Positions 14,828 to 24,894 of a DNA stretch of 48,075 bases are shown piece by piece. The translations under genes were made by a program, and so were the position numbers. Numbering within the stretch: position 1 is the first letter of the stretch; every line of letters begins with the position of its first letter. This DNA is from Gemmatimonadales bacterium (GTDB lineage: Bacteria > Gemmatimonadota > Gemmatimonadetes > Longimicrobiales > Gaopeijiaceae), in NCBI GenBank assembly GCA_007695195.1, contig REEG01000130.1, forward strand, positions 1 to 48,075, read 5' to 3'. The notes beneath the pieces were generated by a model. It ran no database searches. It was not told the DNA's origin and was given only the letters and a program-made list of their open reading frames with translations.

Positions 14828-15976
14828 TTGCGCCTGGCTCGACTGGAGCTCCGAGGGTTCCGCAACCTGGTGGACGACACGCTGGAGTTTCCTCCAGAGG
14901 GTGTTGCGGTGGTGGGCCCCAACGCCCAGGGGAAGAGCAACCTCCTGGAGGCCATCCATTACCTTGAGCTTCTCCGATCCTTTCGCGGCGTGTCGGACCG
15001 GGATCTGGTCCGGTTCGGAGAGGATGTATTCCGCCTCGAGGGAAGGGTGGTGGCGGAGGAGGTGGACGCTCCGTTCGAGGGAGGGCTCCGGGACCGCAGC
15101 GTGGCGGCGGCCTGGCAGCGAACCGGGAGCCGGAAGAAGGTGACGTTGGACGGCGTCGAAGTGGATCGACTGGGCGATGGGGTGGGCCATGTGGGCGCCG
15201 TACTCTTCACTCCAGCCGATCTGGCCCTGGTAGATGACGGGCCCCATGTCCGTCGGCGTTACCTCGATATCGTCCTCTCCCTCAGCGAGCCCGGGTATCT
15301 GGCGAGTCTGCAGCGCTACAGGCAGGTACTCTCTCAGCGAAACGCCGCGCTGAAGGCGGGAGGACACCCATCACAGGCCGGGGCCTGGGACGGTCTGCTG
15401 GTGGACGCCGGAAGCCGCGTCACTCTCCTGCGCAGTCGGTGGGTGCAGGCCATGTCCGGGGTCCTGTCGCTCATCCACCAGGAAATCTCGGGGGGAACCG
15501 GGGCTCGCATGACCCTGGAGTCCGGGATCGCCGGGGTGGAAGGCGGCGAACTGGATGAGGAGGGGGTAAGGGAGGTGTTCCGGACGGCGCTGGCGGGATC
15601 GCAGGAGCGGGAGGCCCGACTCGGCACCACCACCGTGGGCCCCCACCGCGACGAGCTTCTCCTCCTGCTGGAGCCGGGGGAGGGTGCCCGGGACGTTCGT
15701 CGGTTCGGCTCCGGCGGACAGCGCCGGAGTGTGGCGCTGTCGCTCCGGCTCCTGGAGGCGGAGACGATCCGGCGCCGGAAGGGGCGGGAACCCCTCCTTC
15801 TCATGGATGATGTCTTCGCCGAATTGGACGAGGCGCGCTCCATTCGCCTCCTTGAACTCCTGGACCGGACCGCTGTGGGCCAGGTCATCCTTACGGCGCC
15901 ACGGAAAGCTGAAATCCGCTTCCGGGACGAGGGGATCGAGCGCTGGGGGATCCGTGAAGGGAAGCTACTCCGATGA
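14828..15976 (+). CDS. recF: DNA replication and repair protein RecF
   Basis: 382-residue SMC-like ATPase that loads RecA at gaps with RecO and RecR. N-terminal LARLELRGFRNL and Walker A GPNAQGKSNLLEAIHYL, the DLALVDDGPHVRRRYLD block, the signature region FGSGGQRRSVALSLRLLEAE and Walker B PLLLMDDVFAELD are all present. Start is TTG with GAGGGA about 10 bp upstream; no ATG/GTG fits the conserved N-terminus. It forms a coupled set with dciA (4-bp ATGA overlap) and then gyrB, a common bacterial arrangement near the replication genes. Confidence 0.97.
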   Translation: MRLARLELRGFRNLVDDTLEFPPEGVAVVGPNAQGKSNLLEAIHYLELLRSFRGVSDRDLVRFGEDVFRLEGRVVAEEVDAPFEGGLRDRSVAAAWQRTGSRKKVTLDGVEVDRLGDGVGHVGAVLFTPADLALVDDGPHVRRRYLDIVLSLSEPGYLASLQRYRQVLSQRNAALKAGGHPSQAGAWDGLLVDAGSRVTLLRSRWVQAMSGVLSLIHQEISGGTGARMTLESGIAGVEGGELDEEGVREVFRTALAGSQEREARLGTTTVGPHRDELLLLLEPGEGARDVRRFGSGGQRRSVALSLRLLEAETIRRRKGREPLLLMDDVFAELDEARSIRLLELLDRTAVGQVILTAPRKAEIRFRDEGIERWGIREGKLLR

Positions 15977-16380
15977 TGAACCGGGAGGTTGGTATGGGTT
16001 CGAGGCGAGATCGTGACGGAGTGGGTGACCGGGATCCCCCGTCCGGCCACGGGCCGGTTCCCCTGGGCGAATTGCTTCCCGGTTTTCTGCGCAAGCACGG
16101 CCTTGAGGGAGAAGTGGAGGCCCAGGAAGCCCTGGCGCGTTGGGATGAGGTGGTGGGGCCTGCCATTGCACGCGTGGCCCATCCCACCGGTGTCTCCCGT
16201 GGCGTGCTTTTCGTGGAGGTTCGATCGTCGGTCTGGATGAGTGAACTGAACCTCATGCGCCGGGATATCCTGGCCCGCCTGAACGCGGGGGAGGGGGGAG
16301 GACGAATCCGACGGATCGTGTTTCGCATTGCTGGTGGGCCCGATCCCGAACCGGTACGGCAGGGACCTTCGGATCCCTGA
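15973..16380 (+). CDS. dciA: DciA-like (DUF721) replicative helicase operator/loader
   Basis: 135-residue protein with the DUF721/DciA core: LGELLPGFLRKHGLEGEVE, then ALARWDEVVGPAIARVAHPTGVSRGVLFVEVRSSVWMSELNLMRRDILARLN. This KH-like fold helps load DnaB in bacteria lacking DnaC/DnaI. The N-terminal 30 residues are charged and probably disordered. The ATG overlaps the recF stop, and gyrB follows after 155 bp. A hairpin with one bulge (GAAGTGGCCCT/AGGGCACTTC, 16379-16400) covers its stop codon but lacks a T-run. Confidence 0.87.
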   Translation: MMNREVGMGSRRDRDGVGDRDPPSGHGPVPLGELLPGFLRKHGLEGEVEAQEALARWDEVVGPAIARVAHPTGVSRGVLFVEVRSSVWMSELNLMRRDILARLNAGEGGGRIRRIVFRIAGGPDPEPVRQGPSDP

Positions 16381-16448
16381 AGTGGCCCTCAGGGCACTTC
16401 TGCATGGACCGGACCGGTCTCCCACCGCCTCCCGGGCCCAGCCGGCAA

Positions 16449-16477
16449 TGGAAAAGCCACACCCAATCCCCTAAATT
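16449..16477 (+). promoter_or_regulatory. Candidate gyrB promoter
   Basis: TGGAAA (16449-16454), 17-bp spacer, TAAATT (16472-16477): 4/6 matches in each box, in the AT-richest part of the dciA-gyrB gap, about 60 bp before the gyrB start. Confidence 0.4.
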
Positions 16478-16535
16478 AGAACGTCTGTCCTTGTCTGATT
16501 CTGCCTGACCCCGCCTGTTCCGGAGACCGTTCCCG

Positions 16536-18479
16536 ATGGCCGAAAGTCCGAGCCCCTCATCCCAGTCCGATTATACCTCTGGTCAGATCCAGGTCCTCAA
16601 GGGCCTGGAAGCCGTCCGGAAGCGCCCGGGAATGTACATCGGATCCACCTCGGCCCGGGGTCTCCACCACCTGGTCTACGAAGTGGTGGACAACTCCATC
16701 GACGAGGCCATGGCCGGGTACTGCACCCACGTGGAGGTGGTCATCCATCAGGACGATTCCATCACGGTGGTGGATGACGGCCGAGGGATCCCCGTGGACA
16801 TCCACCCCACGGAGAGGGTCCCCGGCGTGGAACTGGCCATGACCACCCTCCATGCGGGAGGCAAGTTCGACAAGTCCAACTACAAGGTTTCCGGCGGCCT
16901 TCACGGCGTGGGCGTGAGCGTGGTGAACGCCCTCTCCGAGTGGTTGGAGGTGGAGGTGCGACGAGACGGGCGCCTCTGGCACCAGCGCTACCACCGGGGG
17001 ATCAAGCAGAAGGAACTGGAAGACATGGGGCCGGCCGAAGGGCGGGGAACCCGGGTCTCCTTCAAGCCCGACGCCGAGATCTTTACCGAGACGGTCTACA
17101 ATCTCGACACGCTCACGTCCCGGCTCCGGGAGATGGCCTTCCTGAACCGGGGCCTGCGCATCTCCATCGTGGACGAACGTGCGAAGGAGCCTGAGGAAGA
17201 GGTCTTCCAGTACGAGGGAGGGCTGTCCGAGTACGTCGTCTATCTCCGCGGCGCCCGCCAGGCCCTCCACGAGCCTCCCTTCTACTTCGATGCAGAGAAG
17301 CCCGAGGCCGAGATCGAGCTGGCCATGCAGTACGATGCCGGGTTCAGCGAGAATACCCACACCTTCGTGAACAACATCAACACCCACGAAGGTGGCTCGC
17401 ACCTCACCGGTCTGAAGGCGGCCCTCACCCGCACCATCAACGACTACGCCAAGAAGAACAACCTCCTGAAGAAGGCGGATCATTCCCTCTCCGGCGACGA
17501 TGTGCGGGAGGGGCTTACCTGCGTTCTGTCGGTGCGGGTCATGGAGCCTCAGTTTGAGGGTCAGACCAAGACCAAGCTCGGCAATTCCGAGGTCCGGGGC
17601 GCGGTGGAAGCGGCGGTGAACGAGCACCTGGCCATCTGGCTGGAAGAGAACCCCAAGTCCGCCAAGTCCATCATCGAGAAGTCGCTGCAGGCCGCCCGTG
17701 CCCGGGAGGCGGCCCGCAAGGCCCGGGATCTGGCCCGGAAGAAGAACGCGCTGGAGGGCGGAGTCCTGCCGGGGAAGTTGGCGGACTGCTCCCTCAGCGA
17801 CGCGTCCATGACGGAGATCTTCATCGTCGAGGGAGACTCGGCCGGTGGGTCGGCCAAGCAGGGACGGGATCGATCCTTCCAGGCCATCCTCCCCATCAAG
17901 GGGAAGATCCTCAACGTGGAGCGGGCCCGCATCGACCGGGTCCTGTCCAACGATGAGGTCCGCGCCATGATCACCGCCATCGGTACGGGGATCCGGGACG
18001 ACTTCGACCTGGCGGCGGCACGGTACGGTAAGATCATCATCATGACCGACGCCGACGTGGACGGGGCCCACATCCGGACCCTCCTCCTCACCTTCTTCTT
18101 CCGCCAGATGCGTGAACTCATGGAGGCCGGGTACATCTACATCGCCCAGCCACCCCTCTACCGCGTGGCGAAGGGGAAGGAAGAGTACTACGCCTATTCC
18201 GAGGACCAGCGCCGGGACATCGTGAAGCGGGTGACCAATGGGAAGGGAGAAGAGGCCCGGGGTCTCAACATCCAGCGCTACAAGGGACTGGGTGAGATGA
18301 ACCCGGATCAGCTCTGGGCCACCACCATGGATCCCTCTTCCCGTACGCTGATGCAGGTCACCATGGAGAGCGCCGCCGAAGCCGACTCCATCTTCTCGCG
18401 CCTCATGGGCGACGACGTGGAGCCGCGGCGCCAGTTCATCGAGAAGAATGCCCGGTACGTCCGCAACCTGGACATCTGA
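16536..18479 (+). CDS. gyrB: DNA gyrase subunit B
   Basis: 647-residue ATPase subunit of gyrase, which introduces negative supercoils. The GHKL ATP site is clear ([45 protein letters not shown]), the transducer has [12 protein letters not shown], and the TOPRIM domain has [20 protein letters not shown] and [18 protein letters not shown]. The C-terminus ends [15 protein letters not shown], the usual gyrB end. Length is typical of the short GyrB class without the proteobacterial insert. It closes the recF-dciA-gyrB block and is followed by a strong terminator. Confidence 0.99.
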   Translation: MAESPSPSSQSDYTSGQIQVLKGLEAVRKRPGMYIGSTSARGLHHLVYEVVDNSIDEAMAGYCTHVEVVIHQDDSITVVDDGRGIPVDIHPTERVPGVELAMTTLHAGGKFDKSNYKVSGGLHGVGVSVVNALSEWLEVEVRRDGRLWHQRYHRGIKQKELEDMGPAEGRGTRVSFKPDAEIFTETVYNLDTLTSRLREMAFLNRGLRISIVDERAKEPEEEVFQYEGGLSEYVVYLRGARQALHEPPFYFDAEKPEAEIELAMQYDAGFSENTHTFVNNINTHEGGSHLTGLKAALTRTINDYAKKNNLLKKADHSLSGDDVREGLTCVLSVRVMEPQFEGQTKTKLGNSEVRGAVEAAVNEHLAIWLEENPKSAKSIIEKSLQAARAREAARKARDLARKKNALEGGVLPGKLADCSLSDASMTEIFIVEGDSAGGSAKQGRDRSFQAILPIKGKILNVERARIDRVLSNDEVRAMITAIGTGIRDDFDLAAARYGKIIIMTDADVDGAHIRTLLLTFFFRQMRELMEAGYIYIAQPPLYRVAKGKEEYYAYSEDQRRDIVKRVTNGKGEEARGLNIQRYKGLGEMNPDQLWATTMDPSSRTLMQVTMESAAEADSIFSRLMGDDVEPRRQFIEKNARYVRNLDI

Positions 18480-18546
18480 CGCCCTGCCAGCTTAAGGTTC
18501 GCCGTTTCTTCTTCTTGCAGTTTCGTTCGGTTTCCCACGAGTTTGT

Positions 18547-18578
18547 AAAGTCAGAGCGCGCTCGGGCGCTCTGACTTT
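18547..18578 (+). terminator. Terminator after gyrB
   Basis: AAAGTCAGAGCG / CGCTCTGACTTT, a 12-bp perfect stem with an 8-nt loop ending in TTT. The A/T ends make it potentially active in both directions. Confidence 0.88.
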
Positions 18579-18608
18579 CCCCAGTGGATTCCAGAACGGG
18601 AGTGCACC

Positions 18609-21600
18609 ATGTCACCATTCGAGTTCGACGGGCCCCGACGGCAGGGGCCAACCCCGGAGCGCCACGGGCTTCCATGCCCTGGTCCTCGTCTCCGCCTTCC
18701 ATGGTTTCTCATCCCCCTCGGCTTGGCCCTGGTGCTGGGCGTCTCTTCCCAGCCTATGGCCGCCCAGTCCCCTGGCACGGTGGTGGGGACCATCACCGAC
18801 ACCGCGGGCCAGCCGCTGAGCGGCGTGCAGATCGTGGCGGTGGGGACGCAGCGGGGTTCCATCTCCGGCGCCGATGGTCGATACACCATTGCCGGGGTCC
18901 CGGCCGGAGAGCGGCAGATCCGTGCCACTTCGCTGGGCTACCGGGCCGAGACCCGCAGGGTCGAATTGGCGGCCGGAGAGACAGTCACGGTGGACTTCCA
19001 GCTCACCACCTCGGCGGTGGCGCTGGACGAGATCGTGGTAACGGGGACGGCCGGCGGAGTGGAGAGACGGGCCATCGGGAATGTGGTCACCAACATCCGG
19101 GCCTCGGATGTCATGGAACTGGCGCCTGTCCGGGACATGCAATCCCTTCTCAATGCCCGGGCGCCGGGCGTCCTCATCACTCCGGGGACCGGGATGGTGG
19201 GGAGCGGCTCCCAGATCCGGATCCGGGGGTCGTCCTCCATCTCCCTGTCCAACACACCTCTCCTGTACGTGGACGGGGTCCGGGTGGACAACGCCCAGAA
19301 CTCGGGGCCCATCAACCAGGCCTTCGGATCCAGCGTCATTTCCCGGATCAATGACTTCAACCCCGATGACATCGAGAGCATCGAGATCATCAAGGGGCCC
19401 GCCGCCGCCACCCTCTACGGGACGGAGGCGGCCAACGGGGTCATCCAGATCATCACGAAGCGAGGTGCCCAGGGAGCCCCCCAATGGAACCTGACCACCC
19501 GTCAGGGAGCCAATTGGTTCAGCGACGCCATTGGCCGCGTTCCCGTGAACTACTGGAGAAATCCCAACACCGGACAGGTAGAGTCCATCAACTTCGCCCA
19601 GACGGAGAAGGATCGGGGGAATCCCCTCTGGCGCACGGGTCACGTGCAGACCTACAACTTGAGCGTGAGTGGTGGAACCGCAGACTTCCGATACCACATC
19701 TCCGGAAACTGGGACGAGGAACAGGGAGCTGACTGGGACAATTCGGTTTCTCGCCGGGGAGCGAGGGCGAACCTTACCGTGGTGGCCTCCCCCTCCATGG
19801 AGATCACCGGGAACGTGGGCTACACGCGCGGCGACTTCCAGTTGGCGTGCGAGGGTGGATGCGGCGGCACCACCTGGGCCACCTACTTCTCCACCCCGGC
19901 TCACGCCCAGGGTGACGACCGTCGTCGTGGGGCCAGAAGCTTCGTGCCGGAGTATTACTGGGAGGTCACGGACCGGACCCAGGAGTTGGGCCGCTTCACC
20001 GGGAGCATCCAGGTCAACCACACCCCACGGACCTGGTTCGCCCAGCGCCTGACGGCCGGGCTGGATGATACCCGGGAAGACGACCAGATCCTTACCGAGA
20101 TCAGCGCTCTATATAGGGAATGGAGCCCAACCGGTCGGGGCGGAAAGGACGTCACCCGCCGGGACATCACCAACTACACCCTGGACTATAGCGGCACCCT
20201 GACCTTTCCCCTGACCGAGTCCTTTACCTCTCAGACCTCCTTCGGGACCCAGTACTACGACCGGATGCTCCGGGTGGTGAGCGCGTCAGGCCAGGAGTTC
20301 GCCCTGCCGGGGCTCCGGGTCGTGAATGCCACGGCCGAGACCTCGGCCGGCGAGACCTTCATCCAGAGCACGAGTCTGGGGGTCTTCCTGCAGCAGCAGT
20401 TCTCGTGGAACGATCGTCGGTACGTGACGGTGGGGCTCAGGGCCGACGATCATTCGGCCTTCGGCGAGAACTTCGACCTGGTCTACTACCCCAAGATCTC
20501 CGGAGCCTGGGTGCTCTCGGAAGAGGACTTCTGGAACGTGGGCTGGGTCGGGGATTTCCGTCTCCGCACCGCCTTCGGTCGGGCCGGTGAGCAGCCGGGC
20601 GCCTTCGACGCGCTGCGGACCTTCAGCGCCGTGCCGGGTCCCGGAGATGCGGCGACGGTGACGCCGGGAGGGGTGGGGAACCCGGAGCTGGGCCCGGAGC
20701 GGGCGCAGGAGTTCGAAATCGGCTTCGAGGCCGGGCTCCTGGATGACCGTGCCGGTGTGGATTTCACCTTCTATCGGCAGCGGACCCGGGACGCCATCCT
20801 CCTTCAGCCGGTGGCACCTTCTACCGGGTTCCCCGGATCCCGCTTCTTCAATGTGGGAGAGGTCCGGAACTTCGGGTTCGAACTCGCCCTTCGGGCCGAA
20901 CCGGTGGTGCGGGACAATTTCCGGATGGAGACCACGCTGTCCCTGTCCCGAAACGACAGCGAGGTGGTAGATCTGGGAGAGGTGGATGAGATCGGGCTTG
21001 GCTTCGGCATTACCCACAAGGTGGGCTATCCCATGGCCAGTTGGTTCAACCAGCGCATCGTCTCCGCCGAGTTCGACCAGAATGGCCGGCACATCCGCAG
21101 CAGCATGCTCTGCGACGACGGAGCCGGAGGGACCACGCCCTGCTTCAACGCCGCCGGCCAGGTGGCGGCCCCGGCCGTCCACCTCGGGCGGAGCGCGCCG
21201 CTCTACGAGGGCGCCCTCGCTTCCACCTTCACCCTCTTCGACCGGGTTCGCCTCTACGGGCTCGTGGACTTCAAGACCGGGTTCAAGAAGTGGGACCACG
21301 TCACCCGGGTCCGCTGCTCCCTCTTCAACATCTGCGAGGAGAGTGTGGATCCCCTCCAGTTCATCGCGGATCGGCCCGCGGAGATCGCCGCCTTCCAGAA
21401 CGGCGACATCTTCGGGGCCCACTACACCAACAACTCGAGCTTCCTGCGTTTCCGGGAGGTATCGGCCAGCTTCATGGTGCCTACCGACTACGCCCAGCGT
21501 ATCGGCGCCTCCCGGGCCACGGTGACGCTGTCGGCCCGGAACCTGGGGACAATCACGAACTGGACGGGCATGGACCCGGAGGCGCGCTTCCTGGGGGGAG

Positions 21601-21683
21601 GTCGGGGCGGGTTCGGTGGCTTTGAGCAGAACCACCTGCCGCAGCTCACCAGCTTCGTTACCTCCATCAACCTGACCTTCTGA
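18609..21683 (+). CDS. SusC/RagA-family TonB-dependent outer membrane transporter
   Basis: 1024 residues. An N-terminal signal region with a hydrophobic stretch (LIPLGLALVLGVSSQPMAAQ) is followed by a CarboxypepD-like domain (VVGTITDTAGQPLSGVQIVAVGT...GRYTIAGVPAGERQIRATSLGY), a TonB box region (LDEIVVTGTA), a plug domain (SLLNARAPGVLIT, QIRIRGSSSISLSNTPLLYVDGVRVDN, LYGTEAANGVIQIITKRG) and a long beta-barrel ending in an aromatic/hydrophobic strand (SFVTSINLTF). It imports an oligomer in partnership with the SusD-like lipoprotein 14 bp downstream. The region before the signal is longer than usual (about 30 polar residues), so the real start may be an internal one. Substrate unknown; the adjacent amidohydrolase hints at amide-containing ligands, weakly. 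Confidence 0.96.
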   Translation: MSPFEFDGPRRQGPTPERHGLPCPGPRLRLPWFLIPLGLALVLGVSSQPMAAQSPGTVVGTITDTAGQPLSGVQIVAVGTQRGSISGADGRYTIAGVPAGERQIRATSLGYRAETRRVELAAGETVTVDFQLTTSAVALDEIVVTGTAGGVERRAIGNVVTNIRASDVMELAPVRDMQSLLNARAPGVLITPGTGMVGSGSQIRIRGSSSISLSNTPLLYVDGVRVDNAQNSGPINQAFGSSVISRINDFNPDDIESIEIIKGPAAATLYGTEAANGVIQIITKRGAQGAPQWNLTTRQGANWFSDAIGRVPVNYWRNPNTGQVESINFAQTEKDRGNPLWRTGHVQTYNLSVSGGTADFRYHISGNWDEEQGADWDNSVSRRGARANLTVVASPSMEITGNVGYTRGDFQLACEGGCGGTTWATYFSTPAHAQGDDRRRGARSFVPEYYWEVTDRTQELGRFTGSIQVNHTPRTWFAQRLTAGLDDTREDDQILTEISALYREWSPTGRGGKDVTRRDITNYTLDYSGTLTFPLTESFTSQTSFGTQYYDRMLRVVSASGQEFALPGLRVVNATAETSAGETFIQSTSLGVFLQQQFSWNDRRYVTVGLRADDHSAFGENFDLVYYPKISGAWVLSEEDFWNVGWVGDFRLRTAFGRAGEQPGAFDALRTFSAVPGPGDAATVTPGGVGNPELGPERAQEFEIGFEAGLLDDRAGVDFTFYRQRTRDAILLQPVAPSTGFPGSRFFNVGEVRNFGFELALRAEPVVRDNFRMETTLSLSRNDSEVVDLGEVDEIGLGFGITHKVGYPMASWFNQRIVSAEFDQNGRHIRSSMLCDDGAGGTTPCFNAAGQVAAPAVHLGRSAPLYEGALASTFTLFDRVRLYGLVDFKTGFKKWDHVTRVRCSLFNICEESVDPLQFIADRPAEIAAFQNGDIFGAHYTNNSSFLRFREVSASFMVPTDYAQRIGASRATVTLSARNLGTITNWTGMDPEARFLGGGRGGFGGFEQNHLPQLTSFVTSINLTF

Positions 21684-21697
21684 GGGAGGAGCGAACC

Positions 21698-22969
21698 ATG
21701 AACACACGTGAACGCATGATTCTCCCCCTGGGAGTGGCGCTCCTTCTGGCCACAGCGGGATGCGACGGCATTCTGAGCGTGGATGCCCCGGGAGTGGTGG
21801 ATGCTGGAGACCTGGAAAACCCCGAGGTGGCCGAGCTTCTGGTGACCGGCACCATCTCGGACTTCGACTGCGCCCTGGGCGCCTACATCGTGAACGGGGG
21901 TCTCCTGGGGAATGAACTCCAGGACGCGTCGGTAACGGCGGCCCGCTTTCCCCTGGACGCGCGCATCATCACCGAGACCTCACCCTACGGGGTGAACGGG
22001 TGCACCGGGAACCCTCCCGGAATCTACCGACCCCTGTCCACGGCCCGGTGGTCCGCCGACAACGCCCTCCGGAGCCTGGAAGGGTGGACGGATACCCAGG
22101 TCCCGAACCGGACCCGACTCATAGGTCAGGCGGCGGCCTACTCGGGCTACAGCCATCTCCTCATGGGCGAGGGGTTCTGCTCGGTGGTCATCGAGGAGAA
22201 CGGACCCGAGGTCCAACCCGAGGCGGCATTCACGGCTGCCGTCGACCGGTTTACCCGGGCGGTGGAGTCGGCCCGCGCCGGCGGGGACCGTGACACCGAG
22301 GCCATGGCCCTGTTGGGCCGAGCCCGAACCCAACTGAACCTGGGGAATGGAGGTCAGGCCGCAGCCGACGCCCGGGCCGCCCTGGCCTTGGATTCCCGAT
22401 TCGAGGTTGTAGCCACCGCCTCCACCGCTGCCGCTCGACGCTGGAACCGGGTGGGGGATGAGTTCTTCGGCGGGCGTATCACCGTGGCACCCCCCTTCCG
22501 GGCCCTTACGGTGGAAGGGGTTCCCGACACCCGGGTCACGGTCATCGATACCGAAACGGTGGGTCAGGACAGCCAGACTCCGGTCTGGATGGTGACCAAG
22601 TTCGGCCCGGCCCGGACCGCCTCGCTTCGGGAGAATGCTCTTCCCATTGCCACCTGGCGGGAGGCACACCTCATCATTGCCGAGGTTGAGGGTGGGGAGG
22701 AAGCCGTAACGCGGATCAACCTCCTCCGGGAGCACCACGGCCTGCCGGCCTTCGAGGGAGGCAGCCCGGCGGAGGTGGCCGAGCAGGTACGCGTCGAGCG
22801 GGCGCGTGAACTGTATCTGGAAGGGCACCATCTGAACGATATGCGACGTTTCGACCTTCCGCAGATTCCCGCCGCCGGGACCGAGTACCGCCAGGGTGGG
22901 CTCTATGGAAGCGTCCGCTGCTTCCCCCTTCCGGAGGTGGAGCGGAACGCGAACCCCAACGTGTCCTGA
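21698..22969 (+). CDS. SusD/RagB-family surface lipoprotein
   Basis: 423 residues with a lipoprotein signal (ILPLGVALLLATAGC, lipobox TAGC). The body has the helical TPR-like organisation of SusD proteins, including RLIGQAAAYSGYSHLLMGEGFC, ALLGRARTQLNLGN and the C-terminal block VRVERARELYLEGHHLNDMRRFDLPQI, which is a well-known RagB/SusD signature, and it ends with CFPLPEVERNANPNV. It caps the SusC transporter and binds its ligand outside the cell. GGAGG lies about 9 bp before the ATG, and the gene is clearly cotranscribed with susC; a terminator follows. Confidence 0.95.
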   Translation: MNTRERMILPLGVALLLATAGCDGILSVDAPGVVDAGDLENPEVAELLVTGTISDFDCALGAYIVNGGLLGNELQDASVTAARFPLDARIITETSPYGVNGCTGNPPGIYRPLSTARWSADNALRSLEGWTDTQVPNRTRLIGQAAAYSGYSHLLMGEGFCSVVIEENGPEVQPEAAFTAAVDRFTRAVESARAGGDRDTEAMALLGRARTQLNLGNGGQAAADARAALALDSRFEVVATASTAAARRWNRVGDEFFGGRITVAPPFRALTVEGVPDTRVTVIDTETVGQDSQTPVWMVTKFGPARTASLRENALPIATWREAHLIIAEVEGGEEAVTRINLLREHHGLPAFEGGSPAEVAEQVRVERARELYLEGHHLNDMRRFDLPQIPAAGTEYRQGGLYGSVRCFPLPEVERNANPNVS

Positions 22970-23011
22970 TCCCTCGCAGGATCGATCCCGCGGGTCGCGG
23001 GTGCCCATGAA

Positions 23012-23046
23012 CATCCCCCCGGTGGCTATTGGCTGCCGGGGGGATG
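23012..23046. terminator. Terminator between SusD gene and convergent amidohydrolase gene
   Basis: CATCCCCCCGG / CCGGGGGGATG, an 11-bp perfect stem with a 13-nt loop. There is no marked T-run, but position between two convergent genes supports termination. Confidence 0.75.
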
Positions 23047-23115
23047 CACGTTCCAGGGGCCCGGGCGACGGGGTGGGGGAAGCCCGGACAGGTAGAGGTG
23101 ACTGGGGGGGAAGGC

Positions 23116-24894
23116 TCAGCGCCGGTAGCGGACCTCACCGCCCAGGATGGTCAGGTCCACCCGGGCTCCGGGAATCTCTTCTTCCGCGATGCTGAGGATG
23201 TCCCGGTCCAGCACGACGATGTCGGCCAGCTTGCCCGGCGTCAGGCTCCCCACCTCATCCTCGGCGAATCCGGCGAAGGCGCAGTGGATGGTGTAGCTCT
23301 CCAGTGCCTCCATGCGGGTCATGGCCTGCTCCGGGTGGAAGCGCCACCCCTGGGGCGTCATCCGGGACACGGAGGCGTAGAAGGAGGCAATGGGCGAGAC
23401 GGGCTCCACCGGCACGTCGGTTCCGTTGCAGATGGTGGCGCCCGAATCGAGGAGATCGCGCCACACGTAGGCTCCGGTGCGGGTCCGGTCCGCTCCCAGG
23501 CGGGGCTCGACCCAGGGTCCGTCGGACGTTCCGTGGATCCCCTGCATGGAGGCGATGACCCCCAGCTCAGCGAAGCGGGAGATGTCGTCGGGATGGAGGT
23601 GCTGGGCGTGTTCTACCCGCCACCGGTGGTCCGGCGTCACGCCACCATTCACCGAGAGGACCTCCTCGTAGGCATCCAACGTCTCCCGGTTGCCCCGGTC
23701 TCCGATGGCGTGGGTGTTCACCTGGAACCCGTGTTCCAGCGCCAGGCGGGCCACGGCCCGGAGGTCATCGGGATCCGTCTGGGGAAGCCCCGCCGTTTCC
23801 GGATTGTCGGCGTACGGTTCCAGGAACCAGGCCCCGTGGGTGCCCAGGGCCCCGTCAATTACCTGCTTGATGGCGCGAACCGTGAGGAAGTGATTGGCGT
23901 GCCCCACGAACCGGTAGTCCGGTAGCTGCTGGCGCATGGACTCCATGGACTCGCCGCGGATGGCTGAATAGAGCCGGACGGGGAGGTTCCCGGCCTCGGC
24001 CAACTCCCGGAAGAGATCGATCTCGGCGAAGGTGGCGCCGGCGTCGTGGTAGGAGGTGACCCCATGGGCCAGGGCATCTTCACCGGCCAACTCGATCTGG
24101 CGCAGGAGCCGGGCTCGGCGTTCCTGGGCCGTCATTCCCTCTTCGTACCGGGCCAGCGCTGCCCGGACCGGCCCCTGCGCAGCCTGCCGAAGGAAGCCCG
24201 TGGGCTCTCCCTCGTGGTCCCGGATAATGGTGCCGCCAGGGGGATCTTCGGTGTCGGCGTGGATCCCGGCCTCCTCCAGGGCACGGGCGTTGGCAATGGA
24301 GCCGTGCCCGCTGGCGTGGGTCAGGATGACGGGGTTTTCGGGACTGACCTGGCTCAGGGTGTGGTGGCTGGGGAGCCCGTCGAAGAGTTCGTGTCCGGTG
24401 GACTCCCAGCGCTCCTGGTGCCACCCGCGGCCGGTGATCCAGCTTCCGGGTTCTGTGCCGGAGACCGCCTCGGCCACCAACTCGACGAGTTCATCCCAGC
24501 TCCGCGTTCCGGAGAGATCCAGGATCATGCGGGCATTGCCGTGGCCCAGGAAGTGCCCGTGGCCCTCGATGAATCCCGGGATTGTGAGGCGGCCATCCAA
24601 CGGGACGATCTCCGTCTGCGGCCCCACCAGTCCAGAGATCTGCTCCGTGGAACCTACGGCCACGATTCGGTCGCCACGGATGGCCACAGCCTCCACCTCG
24701 CCCCACTCTGGATCCACGGTCACCACGCGCCCGTCCAGCAAGACCATGTCTGCTGTCTCCGTGCCCGATACAGCCCCGGCGTCTCCCGGCGGGGCGGGAT
24801 CACAGCCCGCCGTCGCGGTCAGAGCCAGGACGAGGAGAAGGGGCGCAAGCCCGGCCGGTCTCGAGGTGAGGGCGTTGTGGTGGGGGTTCGTCAT
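23116..24894 (-). CDS. Amidohydrolase family lipoprotein (YtcJ-like)
   Basis: 592-residue exported metal-dependent hydrolase. The N-terminus has a signal peptide with lipobox (LLLVLALTATAGC). Then comes the YtcJ/PF07969-type amidohydrolase: ADMVLLDGRVVTVDPEWGEVEAVAIRGDRIVAVG, the metal motif IPGFIEGHGHFLGHGN, NTHAIGDRGNRETLDAYE, RVEHAQHLHPDDISRFAELGVIASMQ, and GTDVPVEPVSPIASFYASVSR near the end. It likely hydrolyses an amide or related bond outside the cytoplasm. Start is the ATG giving MTNPHHNALTSR; the frame is open further up but the signal peptide fixes the start. No ribosome binding site is obvious; a hairpin lies in its 5' leader. Confidence 0.9.
   Translation of the reverse strand: MTNPHHNALTSRPAGLAPLLLVLALTATAGCDPAPPGDAGAVSGTETADMVLLDGRVVTVDPEWGEVEAVAIRGDRIVAVGSTEQISGLVGPQTEIVPLDGRLTIPGFIEGHGHFLGHGNARMILDLSGTRSWDELVELVAEAVSGTEPGSWITGRGWHQERWESTGHELFDGLPSHHTLSQVSPENPVILTHASGHGSIANARALEEAGIHADTEDPPGGTIIRDHEGEPTGFLRQAAQGPVRAALARYEEGMTAQERRARLLRQIELAGEDALAHGVTSYHDAGATFAEIDLFRELAEAGNLPVRLYSAIRGESMESMRQQLPDYRFVGHANHFLTVRAIKQVIDGALGTHGAWFLEPYADNPETAGLPQTDPDDLRAVARLALEHGFQVNTHAIGDRGNRETLDAYEEVLSVNGGVTPDHRWRVEHAQHLHPDDISRFAELGVIASMQGIHGTSDGPWVEPRLGADRTRTGAYVWRDLLDSGATICNGTDVPVEPVSPIASFYASVSRMTPQGWRFHPEQAMTRMEALESYTIHCAFAGFAEDEVGSLTPGKLADIVVLDRDILSIAEEEIPGARVDLTILGGEVRYRR

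Noticed and set aside
16557-18071. 504-codon open frame antisense to gyrB
   Set aside because: High third-position GC of gyrB leaves the opposite strand open; the translation is Gly/His/Val-rich without any domain and gyrB itself is certain.
18612-21707. Two long antisense frames (469 and 473 codons) opposite the SusC gene
   Set aside because: Composition artefact of GC-rich coding sequence; no family features, and the SusC frame is complete with signal, plug and barrel.
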